The notes under the pieces: generated by a model
Told to the model about the DNA's origin: nothing
The model's input: only the letters and a program-made list of their open reading frames with translations
The model's database searches: none
IMG/VR virus record: IMGVR_UViG_3300020442_000005
Coordinates: 62,001 to 126,000 of that record
Reading direction: 5' to 3' (one strand)
Source: a virus
DNA: 64,000 nucleotides
Program-made: the position numbers and the translations under genes
Part shown: positions 54,380-62,572 of the stretch, piece by piece
Position numbering within the stretch: position 1 is the first letter of the stretch
Layout: each line of letters starts with the position of its first letter

Positions 54380-54763
54380 ATGAAAATTACAAGAAGACAA
54401 TTAAGAGGATTGATTGTAGAGGCGGTATATGCATCTTCACCTCAGGCCGCGTACGATAGACTTAAGTCTTTAGAGCAAGGCAACGGCAGATATGATATTA
54501 GTATATACCAAAGGTTCGGTCTAGAAAGATACGCCGATATCATTCGTGCAGATCTTGAACGAAGGCCTCAAAGCCATATTCCTGCAAATCAGATCGAAGA
54601 GGTAGCTGAAGAGTATGAAAAGCTTTCAAAACAATTTAAAAGAGTTAACATAACAACTCAAACAGATAGACGTTACGGCCGAAAAAGATATGCTATGGAA
54701 CATATACCATCGGGCGAACAATTTAGTTTAGGCACAGACCGAAAAGGAAGCTTAGGGAGCTAG
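54380..54763 (+). CDS. Candidate internal head protein with capsid-targeting-like N-terminus (2)
   Basis: A 127-residue basic, helical protein. I start it at 54380, where TGGAG lies 9 bases upstream, because this gives an N-terminus matching the genes on either side; an ATG at 54356 lies inside the previous gene. Start MKITRRQLRGLIVEA ends with I12-V13-E14-A15, a prohead-protease-type site. The rest (QAAYDRLKSLEQGN, QIEEVAEEYEKLSKQFKRV) is helical and resembles no family I know. Confidence 0.6.
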   Translation: MKITRRQLRGLIVEAVYASSPQAAYDRLKSLEQGNGRYDISIYQRFGLERYADIIRADLERRPQSHIPANQIEEVAEEYEKLSKQFKRVNITTQTDRRYGRKRYAMEHIPSGEQFSLGTDRKGSLGS

Positions 54764-54764
54764 C

Positions 54765-55043
54765 ATGAAAATTACAAGAACACAGCTTAGAAGAATTATT
54801 AAAGAAGCCGGCTACGAGGGTAGGTATTTTCATCAGCACGGTACGGGTACCTTTTATTCACCAGATGAACAGTTCCGAGAGGACGTACATTTTATCTTAG
54901 ATAACTCTCCATCGTATAACTCGTACTGGGAAAAAGTGTACAAACTAATCGAAGCATTAGATGAAGACGAAAGATACATGGCTGAAAAGATTGCAGACGA
55001 TATGTGGGAAAGACACACAAACAGAAATTATAGATACTACTGA
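54765..55043 (+). CDS. Candidate internal head protein with capsid-targeting-like N-terminus (3)
   Basis: A 92-residue protein with start MKITRTQLRRIIKEA; I12-K13-E14-A15 again fits the prohead protease site. The predicted mature part is rich in Tyr, His, Asp and Glu. Because most of its first 14 residues match the preceding protein while the remainder does not, this looks like an exchanged leader joined to unrelated bodies, as in T4-type internal proteins. Two small hairpins follow its stop. Confidence 0.6.
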   Translation: MKITRTQLRRIIKEAGYEGRYFHQHGTGTFYSPDEQFREDVHFILDNSPSYNSYWEKVYKLIEALDEDERYMAEKIADDMWERHTNRNYRYY

Positions 55044-55091
55044 TACAGTAAAAGTATCATGAGAATCTGTCAGGCTAAGCCTGGCTTTTAT
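55041..55091 (+). terminator. Tandem hairpins, weak terminator
   Basis: TGATAC/GTATCA (55041-55046 and 55054-55059, 7-base loop) contains the stop codon of the preceding gene. A second stem formed by GTCAGGC (55069-55075) and GCCTGGC (55079-55085) with a TAA loop is followed by TTTTATAT. Seven pairs with one wobble and a short U-tract suggest a weak-to-moderate terminator ahead of the promoter for the next gene. Confidence 0.5.
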
Positions 55092-55094
55092 ATA

Positions 55095-55127
55095 TTGTAA
55101 ATTACTTCATAATAGACTATAATATAT
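55095..55127 (+). promoter_or_regulatory. Candidate sigma-70-like promoter ahead of the Mre11-Rad50 fusion
   Basis: TTGTAA at 55095-55100 and TATAAT at 55119-55124 (within CTATAATATA, 55118-55127) are separated by 18 bases, close to the sigma-70 ideal of 17. The same pair of elements occurs ahead of the nuclease at 7223. Confidence 0.5.
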
Positions 55128-55149
55128 AAAATACTGTTTGGAGTTTATA

Positions 55150-58100
55150 ATGAGAATAGCACATATTGCCGACGTCCACTGGCGCGGTTATCAACGTCAT
55201 GTTGAGTACCGTACATCTTTTTCTGATATGTTTAGACAATTGCGGGAACTAAAGGTCGACGCCATATGCGTTGCTGGTGACATCGTTCATTCAAAAACAC
55301 AGGGTATATCACCTGAGTTAATCGATAATTTAAATTGGTGGTTTACAGAACTTTCACGTATTGCTCCAACTCATGTTATTCTTGGAAATCACGATGGTTT
55401 GATTTTAAACAAGGATCGCCAGGATGCGATTAGTCCAATACTTAATGCGTTGAATCTTCAAAACGTTTATCTATACAAAAAATCCGGCGTATATAACGAC
55501 CCAAACGATGATAGATTTAACTGGTGTGCTTTTAGTCCGTTTGATGAAGAAGGATACGCAGAGGTCAAGCCACAAAGAGGAAAAATAAATATTGCTATGT
55601 ATCACGGCGCTGTGTGGGGTTCTCATACTGATATGGACTTTATGCTAGACGGTGACTGCAAGATGGATTTCTTCCGCGGTTTTGACTATGTTATGCTGGG
55701 AGATATACATAAGCGTCAGCAGCTAGATAAAGATGGCCGTATATGGTATCCTGGATCTCCCATACAACAGAACTATGGTGAATCTGGAGACAAAGGCTTT
55801 CTATTATGGGACATAGAATCGGACTCTGAGTTTGATGTAGAATTTTTTCCTATTAGACATGACAATCCATTTGTCACTGTTGATTGGCAAGGTAACATTC
55901 AGTCGACCATATCTAAATGTATGAAAGAATGGCCGGCCGGAGCACGATTTAGAATTAGGTCGACCGTTGAACTAGATCCTAAAACTCAAAGAAAGCTGGC
56001 AACAGTCCTTCGTCGTGAACATGGCGCTGATGAAGTAGTATATCAGTTAAAGCTAAAGCAGTCCTCTATATCAAAAGAGACGTCTGAAAAGATAAAGATT
56101 CAAGATCTTTCAGATCCGCTAACCCATAAAAAACTATTGAGAGAGTGGTCAGACGATGACGGACTTACAGATCCAGAATTTTGGAGTGAGGTTGATCGTA
56201 TTGTAGATGAAACCGTGCCAAAATTAAAAGTATCAGCTGACCATAAAGGTAATCTATGGTCTATTAAAGAAATGAACTTTGATAACACTTTTGGATACGG
56301 AAAAGACAACGTTATTAATTTTTCTAAGTTATCTGGAATTGTTGGTTTATTTGGACGTAATCGCTGTGGTAAATCTTCTATTCCTGGTACTATCATGTAC
56401 GCTTTATACAATTCTAACGATAGAGGAATCGCATCAATTCAGCACGTCATTAACACTAGGCGATCAAACTGTTCAGCCGACGTCACTTTTTCTGTTAACG
56501 GCAGACTATACAGGCTGGAAAGACATAGCGTTAGATATCCTGCTAGAGGCGGTAAGAACGAAGGCGCAATGTCTTATCTGTCTCTCTATGAGGTTGATGA
56601 TGAAGGCAGAATTATCAAAGACCTTTCAGGCGAACAAAGAAGAGATACTGAAAAATCTCTGAGAAATTTGATTGGTACTCCAGAAGACTTTATGATGACG
56701 TCATTTGCCGCACAGGGCAACATGAACTCTTTTATTAAGCAAGGGCCTACAGAAAGAAAAAAGACGATCTCGAACTTTATGGGCTTGGATGTATATGATC
56801 AATTTCAAAGTATCGTAAAAGAAGAATCAGCTGGCGTTAAAAACATGCTTAAAAGGTTATCTGAAAAAGATTGGGTTGCTTTGATTAGATCAAATAGAAC
56901 AGATATAACCAACTTTAAAGAGCAAAGAACTCATTTGGCTGAAAAGATCAACGATCTAAATGATCGCTATCGGGAGTTTTCTGAAAAAGCGCAAGAGGAG
57001 TCTGGTGGCGACTTTGTCGACCCTTCTCAGTTAGCTAGAAAAAGAAGATTACTTGAAAACAAAAAATCAGGTTTGTCTGATATAAGATATCATATTAGCA
57101 CCCTACAAGAAAGACTATCAACCGAGCAGGAAAACCTCGTTGTTCTAGAAACATTTAGAGACAATTTTCCATTAGAATCATACAATAGAAGGCTAGAGTT
57201 GCTCGAGGGTTTGAGAAGAAACCTGCAGAAAATGCAAATGAATCTTAAGCAAGAAAGAACTGTTATGGCAAATCAAAAAAAATCAGTATCACTTCTTAAA
57301 GAGGTACCATGTGGTGATTCGTTTCCTACATGTAAGTTCATTGCCGAAAGTCACAAAAACAAAGCTTTATTAAAAGAACAGAAAGAGTTAGTAAGTAATT
57401 TAAAATCCGAATTAGACGAAGCCAAAATTAAACTTGAACAGATTGAAGAAGAAGGTTTACGACAAAAAATAGAAGAATATAACGACAATCTCAAAAAAAT
57501 TCAAAATACTAAAATGTCAATTGTGGTTTCTAAATCGAAACTAGAAAAAGAGAACAGAGATTTAGCAGATGCATTGCAGGATATCCAAAGACTGTCTGAT
57601 GAGATTACAGACATGGAGTTAAGATCCGATGAAGAAAAATCTGTCGTGTTAGCTAATTTAAAATCTAAGTTAAAAGCGATTGATTCTGAAGTAAAAGAGT
57701 ATAAGCTAGATATGTTTTCACTAGCTCAAAAAATAGGAGAGTGTCAGGCAAATATTAAACAACTAGAAAAGGAATCGGTAGAGTTCGATAGATTACAAGT
57801 TGAATGGAAAGTATACGATTATTTGCTCAAAGCCACGTCTTGGCGAGGTATACCTGCGTATATCATGAAAAAACAATTACCGATTATTAATAGTGAAATG
57901 TCAAAGATACTTCAAGATACTTCTGGTTTCACAGTGGAGCTAGATATTACAGATAAGAAAACTGATATCTTTATTAACTACGGTGATAGTCGGCGACCTA
58001 TAGAGTGCGCAAGTGGCATGGAGAAGATGGTTTCTTCTATGGCTTTACGAGTTGCTTTAGGAAACGTATCAAATCTAAACAAGTCTGATATGTTTATTGT

Positions 58101-58284
58101 AGATGAGGGTTTTGGCGCACTAGACCATCAGAATGTAGAAGCTGTAACTTCATTAATGAAAAGACTTAAGGCTTATTACAGACTAATCATGGTTATTTCG
58201 CATGTTGACGTTGTAAAAGATTCAGTTGATAATATTATCGATATAACAAAAGTTGGCATGGAATCAAAAGTGGAATATGTCTGA
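55150..58284 (+). CDS. Fused Mre11-Rad50 (SbcD-SbcC) recombination nuclease, gp47-gp46 in one chain
   Basis: This 1044-residue protein joins the two subunits of the SbcCD/Mre11-Rad50 complex in one chain. Residues about 1-300 are the metallophosphoesterase: D8-x-H10, GD44, GNHD (N80-D82), H152 in MYHG and GDIH187. Residues about 380-1044 are the Rad50-type ATPase: Walker A GRNRCGKS (G402-S409), long coiled coils (about 600-720 and 730-880), a Cys pair C721/C728 between them at the hook position, signature SGMEK (S955) and Walker B IVDEGFGALD (D985). T4 uses two genes (47 and 46). I start it at ATG 55150 (TTGGAG 6 bases upstream) and not at the TTG overlapping that site. It would resect DNA ends for recombination-dependent replication. 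Confidence 0.9.
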   Translation: MRIAHIADVHWRGYQRHVEYRTSFSDMFRQLRELKVDAICVAGDIVHSKTQGISPELIDNLNWWFTELSRIAPTHVILGNHDGLILNKDRQDAISPILNALNLQNVYLYKKSGVYNDPNDDRFNWCAFSPFDEEGYAEVKPQRGKINIAMYHGAVWGSHTDMDFMLDGDCKMDFFRGFDYVMLGDIHKRQQLDKDGRIWYPGSPIQQNYGESGDKGFLLWDIESDSEFDVEFFPIRHDNPFVTVDWQGNIQSTISKCMKEWPAGARFRIRSTVELDPKTQRKLATVLRREHGADEVVYQLKLKQSSISKETSEKIKIQDLSDPLTHKKLLREWSDDDGLTDPEFWSEVDRIVDETVPKLKVSADHKGNLWSIKEMNFDNTFGYGKDNVINFSKLSGIVGLFGRNRCGKSSIPGTIMYALYNSNDRGIASIQHVINTRRSNCSADVTFSVNGRLYRLERHSVRYPARGGKNEGAMSYLSLYEVDDEGRIIKDLSGEQRRDTEKSLRNLIGTPEDFMMTSFAAQGNMNSFIKQGPTERKKTISNFMGLDVYDQFQSIVKEESAGVKNMLKRLSEKDWVALIRSNRTDITNFKEQRTHLAEKINDLNDRYREFSEKAQEESGGDFVDPSQLARKRRLLENKKSGLSDIRYHISTLQERLSTEQENLVVLETFRDNFPLESYNRRLELLEGLRRNLQKMQMNLKQERTVMANQKKSVSLLKEVPCGDSFPTCKFIAESHKNKALLKEQKELVSNLKSELDEAKIKLEQIEEEGLRQKIEEYNDNLKKIQNTKMSIVVSKSKLEKENRDLADALQDIQRLSDEITDMELRSDEEKSVVLANLKSKLKAIDSEVKEYKLDMFSLAQKIGECQANIKQLEKESVEFDRLQVEWKVYDYLLKATSWRGIPAYIMKKQLPIINSEMSKILQDTSGFTVELDITDKKTDIFINYGDSRRPIECASGMEKMVSSMALRVALGNVSNLNKSDMFIVDEGFGALDHQNVEAVTSLMKRLKAYYRLIMVISHVDVVKDSVDNIIDITKVGMESKVEYV

Positions 58285-58555
58285 TAGCATCATATATGAA
58301 GAAAAAAATGGGTTAATAATAATAAAGCCGGCTAATTATATTTGTGATGAAAAGGATTGCAAGATTTGTGGATTTGCCTTGAGAGACATGCAAGACGTGC
58401 AGGAGCATGATCGGCATGGATGTTGTACAGATTGTTCTTTATATTTCAGACAACCAAATATAAAAAAATGGGAGAATGGTTGGCGTCCCAGCAGAAATGA
58501 AATCGATAGCATAATTAACAATAGAGATATAGGAGACTCAAATGTTAAACAGTAA
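58277..58555 (+). CDS. Small zinc-finger protein
   Basis: A 92-residue protein with cysteine/histidine pairs: C28-x2-C31 (DCKICG) and C50-x2-C53 (CCTDC), with H44 and H47 between, as in a zinc finger or ribbon. It starts at 58277, overlapping the fusion gene's stop by 8 bases. C23 and C49 are extra cysteines. Nothing else about function is visible. A role in replication or packaging is possible from its place between recombination and terminase genes. It overlaps the next gene by 14 bases. Confidence 0.55.
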   Translation: MSDSIIYEEKNGLIIIKPANYICDEKDCKICGFALRDMQDVQEHDRHGCCTDCSLYFRQPNIKKWENGWRPSRNEIDSIINNRDIGDSNVKQ

Positions 58556-58937
58556 ACAACTCAGTGTATTAGAAAACATTTTCGAAGCAACGTTCGGAAA
58601 AGGCTCAATGAACGATAAGGGACACGCACTTCGTCATAAGACTATGGTTGATCCAAGTGATGGTGAACTTATTTTAGAGTTGCGTCTTGAAAGAGGAATT
58701 AATTTTTCGCCTAACGACGGACTAACAAAACAAAAATTAGATTTAGATAAAGATGCTTTCAAAGCAATTGGCAATAAAATCGCTGACGCAAAGAAAGAGT
58801 TTAGAGAGCTAGCTGAATCTAGTTTAAAAGTAAAGCAGTTGGGCAAAGAAAAATCTGATATTGTGCCATATCAATTCAATAGAGCTTTGGTAAGAGCAAG
58901 ATATGTTGCGACCGTGGCATATAAGATTGGTGTCTAA
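58542..58937 (+). CDS. Conserved small protein upstream of terminase, unknown function
   Basis: A 131-residue charged protein. The N-terminus (LNSKQLSVLENIFEATFGKG) contains I13-F14-E15-A16, matching the prohead protease site seen in the genes at 53935-55043, although the basic residues are absent. It stands directly ahead of the large terminase (1-base overlap, TAATG), the usual place of a small terminase subunit. However, no DNA-binding helix-turn-helix is evident and T4 gp16 resemblance is not visible. It ends in a basic helix (RALVRARYVATVAYKIGV). Confidence 0.55.
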   Translation: MLNSKQLSVLENIFEATFGKGSMNDKGHALRHKTMVDPSDGELILELRLERGINFSPNDGLTKQKLDLDKDAFKAIGNKIADAKKEFRELAESSLKVKQLGKEKSDIVPYQFNRALVRARYVATVAYKIGV

Positions 58938-60514
58938 TGCCAGCTACGCAGAAACAACGGCAAATCAAAGAAATAATTAGGTGCGGAAAGAATCCAACAT
59001 ATTTTTTTAACAAGTATGTTAAGATTCAGCACCCTATAAAGGGAGCAATTCCATTCAAGACTTTTGATTTCCAAGACACATGCGTTGAGGCTTTTGAAGA
59101 ACATCGATTCAACATTGTTCTTAAAAGCCGACAGCTCGGTTTGTCAACTATTTCTGCTGCATATGCTGCATGGCTAGCAATATTTCACAAGGACAAGAAT
59201 ATCCTTGTTATCGCGACTAAATTATCTGTTGCACAAAACTTTATACGCAAAGTAAAGTTTGTAATTAATTCAATGCCAAAATGGTTATTGATACCACAGA
59301 TTGTGAATAACAATAAACAGGCTCTAGAATTTTCAAATGGTTCGACCATTAAAGCTGTGCCAACATCAGAAGATGCAGGTAGATCTGAGGCGCTTACATT
59401 ATTGATAGTTGACGAGGCTGCTTTTGTAAGAAACTTTGATACTTTGTGGACCGGTCTGTATCCAACCCTATCGACTGGTGGTCGGGCCATAGTGTTATCA
59501 ACCCCCAATGGTGTCGGCGGACAGTATTACGATTTGTGGAAACAGGCTGAAGACGGAGAAAACGTTTTTAATCCAATCAAACTGACATGGGACGTTCACC
59601 CAGATAGGGATGACGCTTGGTTCGCAGAAGAAACTAAGAACATGTCAAAAAAACAGATTGCACAAGAATTGATGTGTGATTTTCAGGCATCAGGCGATAC
59701 TTTTTTGCAAGTCGAGGATATCGATTACATTAGAGGTTGGATTCGACCTCCCATCGAAAAGTGGGGCCCGGACATGGGAGTATGGGTATGGGACTATCCT
59801 CTTTCTACAAAAAAATATATTATTAGCGCTGACGTAGCAAGAGGCGACGGCAACGACTATTCAACTTTTCATGTGTTCGATACAGAAGCATCATCGGTAG
59901 TAGCTGAATATAGGGGTAAGTTGCCACCTGATAAGTTTGCTCAAGTACTTGCGGAAGCTGGTCGACGATACAATGATGCACTACTTTGCCCGGAAAACAA
60001 TTCATACGGTTATGCCGTAGTTATGAAACTAGTCGAAATGGATTATAGAAATCTCTACTTCCAAAACGAAAAGGATAGATACTCCCATATGTACGGTACA
60101 CAGGACGTTGGAAAGATAGGGTTTCAAACTAATGTTAAGACCAGATCACAGATTCTAACAAAGCTGGAAGAGGTACTCCGAACAAAGCAATTGTCTGTAA
60201 AATCTGCGCGGCTGTATGACGAATTAAAAACGTTCGTTTGGAAAAATGGAAAAGTTCAGGCTCAAAAGGGACAGAACGATGATTTGATTATGGCATTGGC
60301 AATTGGTGTTTGGTTGTATGATACGACACCGCAACTTTCAAAGACTGGCACAGACATAAATAAAGCTATGTTGGCAGCGTTTGGTACATCAAACACATCA
60401 ATGTCAAACACAGTAATGAACACATCACCAAACAGTACTGTGGATTCTAGAGGCAACAGGATAATTACTAACAACAATAATGAGTATACTAATTTTGATT
60501 GGCTTATAAAATAG
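58937..60514 (+). CDS. gp17: Terminase large subunit, gp17-like
   Basis: A 525-residue packaging motor. The ATPase has a Walker A-like SRQLGLST at S64-T71, with Leu69 in place of the usual Lys, and Walker B LLIVDEAAF with D159/E160. The C-terminal RNase H-like nuclease has D299 in ADVARGDG, E346-like CPENNSYG, and D448/D449 in QNDDLIMAL. T4 gp17 is 610 residues; the N-terminal extension is shorter here. It begins with a 1-base overlap and ends 30 bases before the portal gene. T4 genes 18 and 19 (sheath and tube), which lie between 17 and 20 in T4, are not here. The Ser/Asn/Thr-rich C-terminal tail of about 60 residues is probably flexible. Confidence 0.95.
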   Translation: MPATQKQRQIKEIIRCGKNPTYFFNKYVKIQHPIKGAIPFKTFDFQDTCVEAFEEHRFNIVLKSRQLGLSTISAAYAAWLAIFHKDKNILVIATKLSVAQNFIRKVKFVINSMPKWLLIPQIVNNNKQALEFSNGSTIKAVPTSEDAGRSEALTLLIVDEAAFVRNFDTLWTGLYPTLSTGGRAIVLSTPNGVGGQYYDLWKQAEDGENVFNPIKLTWDVHPDRDDAWFAEETKNMSKKQIAQELMCDFQASGDTFLQVEDIDYIRGWIRPPIEKWGPDMGVWVWDYPLSTKKYIISADVARGDGNDYSTFHVFDTEASSVVAEYRGKLPPDKFAQVLAEAGRRYNDALLCPENNSYGYAVVMKLVEMDYRNLYFQNEKDRYSHMYGTQDVGKIGFQTNVKTRSQILTKLEEVLRTKQLSVKSARLYDELKTFVWKNGKVQAQKGQNDDLIMALAIGVWLYDTTPQLSKTGTDINKAMLAAFGTSNTSMSNTVMNTSPNSTVDSRGNRIITNNNNEYTNFDWLIK

Positions 60515-60544
60515 TCATATATTTATATGATAAAGAGGAATTAA

Positions 60545-62572
60545 ATGGCTGAAAACAACAATGAAAATCTGTTTAGACGGCTAACTAAACTATTCAGATC
60601 CGGACCTACTGTAAAAAGAAGAGTTCGCTCATATGATCCAAATTCTCAGACTGCCTCAACCGCGGTTGATTTATTTAAAAAGGCTCATTCAGATGTATAT
60701 AATTCAACATTAAGTGCTTATGGTACTTTTGATAGAATGGCAAGATATTCTGATTTTTCAGAAATGGAAGCTACACCAGAGATTGCCAGTGCGCTTGATA
60801 TATACGCAGAAGAAACAGTTTCAGAAGACGCTGAAGGTAAATGCCTACACATCAGATCTGATAATAGAAAGGTGAGGGAATTACTAAGTACACTGTTTTA
60901 TGATACCCTAAACATTGATTTCAATCTTGTCATGTGGGTTAGAAATCTTTGTAAGTATGGTGATTTCTTTTTATTCAACGACGTACATCCAGAGTATGGA
61001 GTGATAAACGCTTATCCGATTCCTATTACAGAGATGGAGCGCGAGGAAAATTACGATCCATCAGATCCTGCCGCGGTAAGATTTCGTTGGGTTACACAGG
61101 GCAATCAAGTTTTAGAAAACTGGCAGATTTCTCACTTTCGTTTATTGGGTAACGACGCTTTTCTTCCATATGGTTCTTCGGTATTAGAGTCTGCGCGTCG
61201 TATTTGGCGCCAGCTTATTCTTATTGAAGATGCAATGCTAGTGTATCGCGTTATTCGATCCCCGGAAAGACGTGTGTTTTACATTGATGTAGGTAACGTT
61301 CCACCAGAGGATGTACCCAATTATGTTGAGCAAGCCAAAACGGCATTAAAGAGAAGCCCGGTTATTGATAAAAGCAATGGCCAGATGGACCTTAGATATA
61401 ATCCAATGTCTGTCGACGAAGATTATTTTATTCCAGTTAGAGGTGGAGATTCTGGAACAAAAATAGATTCTTTAGCGGGAGGTTCGAACACATCTGCTAT
61501 CGAAGACGTTGAATATATACAGAAAAAACTATTTGCCGCTCTAAAAATACCAAAAGCTTATTTGGGATATGATGAAGATGTCGGAGCCAAAGCAACGCTA
61601 GCACAAGAAGATATCAGGTTTTCTAGAACAATCCAAAGAATTCAAAAGACAATTATTGCAGAACTTAATAAAATTGCAATGATCCATCTTTACTCTCATG
61701 GATTTGAGGGTGAAGACTTACTAGATTTTAGTTTATCTCTATCAAATCCAAGTTCCCTAGCTCAACAACAAAAACTTTCTTTAATAGAGCAAAAATTTTC
61801 AATTGCTGGTTCTGCACCTGAGGGAATGGTCTCAAGAACATGGATACGGCAAAATGTTTTTGGATTCACACGTGACGAAATAGATCGAATAGAAGAACAA
61901 AAGTTGGCTGAAAAAATACTGGACATGCAGATTGAGGCCGCCAAACCGCCTGGAGGCGAAGAGGAAGCTGAAGGTGGTGGAGACGAAGGCGGCGGTGATG
62001 AAGGTGGAGGTCTGTTTGCCGCAGACTATCCGTCAAACCAGAATTTGCTTGACGGCATGCCGGTAGAATATAGTGATACCATGGCTGAGTATGACGAAGT
62101 GTCTGAGGAAGACCTAGATGAAATAGATCTTGAAAACATATCAGCAGAATATATCAAGCCATCACAGGTATCAAGTCGACAGAAAAACGTATTTGGAGAC
62201 GATCTAATAAAGAAAAAAGATCGATCTGTGAAGAATGGATCACTTGAGACGCATATGCCGGATTTCTTAAAAATGACATCAACCGGTCGGGCAGGTAGAA
62301 AACAGGATACTTTAAATAATCCATATGATACTGATTTCCTAAAAAATCCTTTTGGTAATCCGTTTACAGAGGGCAAAAAAAGTCTTGCAGATATAATTTT
62401 AGGTGAACAAGAAGAACCTGATAATAATTATAATGGTTACAGACCAAGTTTAGATTATGCTATGCAAAGAACGTTGGAGTCAATGAATAAAAAGTTTGGA
62501 AAGTTAAAGATACTAAAGGAAGATAAAGAATTAGAACTAGGCTTCGAATTGGAGGAAGACGATAATGACTAG
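60545..62572 (+). CDS. gp20: Portal protein, gp20-like
   Basis: A 675-residue portal of the T4 gp20 type, forming the DNA entry channel at the head vertex. Typical segments include FSEMEATPEIASALDIYAEE near residues 55-90, WQISHFRLLG, and the stretch SPERRVFYIDVGNVPPEDV and YIQKKLFAALKIPKAYLG, which are hallmarks of gp20. T4 gp20 is 524 residues; the extra ~150 residues are a C-terminal extension that opens with a very acidic Gly/Glu run at residues about 477-498 and may be flexible. AGAGGAA precedes the ATG. It overlaps the next gene by 8 bases. Confidence 0.95.
   Translation: MAENNNENLFRRLTKLFRSGPTVKRRVRSYDPNSQTASTAVDLFKKAHSDVYNSTLSAYGTFDRMARYSDFSEMEATPEIASALDIYAEETVSEDAEGKCLHIRSDNRKVRELLSTLFYDTLNIDFNLVMWVRNLCKYGDFFLFNDVHPEYGVINAYPIPITEMEREENYDPSDPAAVRFRWVTQGNQVLENWQISHFRLLGNDAFLPYGSSVLESARRIWRQLILIEDAMLVYRVIRSPERRVFYIDVGNVPPEDVPNYVEQAKTALKRSPVIDKSNGQMDLRYNPMSVDEDYFIPVRGGDSGTKIDSLAGGSNTSAIEDVEYIQKKLFAALKIPKAYLGYDEDVGAKATLAQEDIRFSRTIQRIQKTIIAELNKIAMIHLYSHGFEGEDLLDFSLSLSNPSSLAQQQKLSLIEQKFSIAGSAPEGMVSRTWIRQNVFGFTRDEIDRIEEQKLAEKILDMQIEAAKPPGGEEEAEGGGDEGGGDEGGGLFAADYPSNQNLLDGMPVEYSDTMAEYDEVSEEDLDEIDLENISAEYIKPSQVSSRQKNVFGDDLIKKKDRSVKNGSLETHMPDFLKMTSTGRAGRKQDTLNNPYDTDFLKNPFGNPFTEGKKSLADIILGEQEEPDNNYNGYRPSLDYAMQRTLESMNKKFGKLKILKEDKELELGFELEEDDND

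Noticed and set aside
60516-60529. CATATATTTATATG, which on the minus strand reads like a T4 late promoter
   Set aside because: No minus-strand gene lies downstream; the site is an AT-rich near-palindrome expected by chance.
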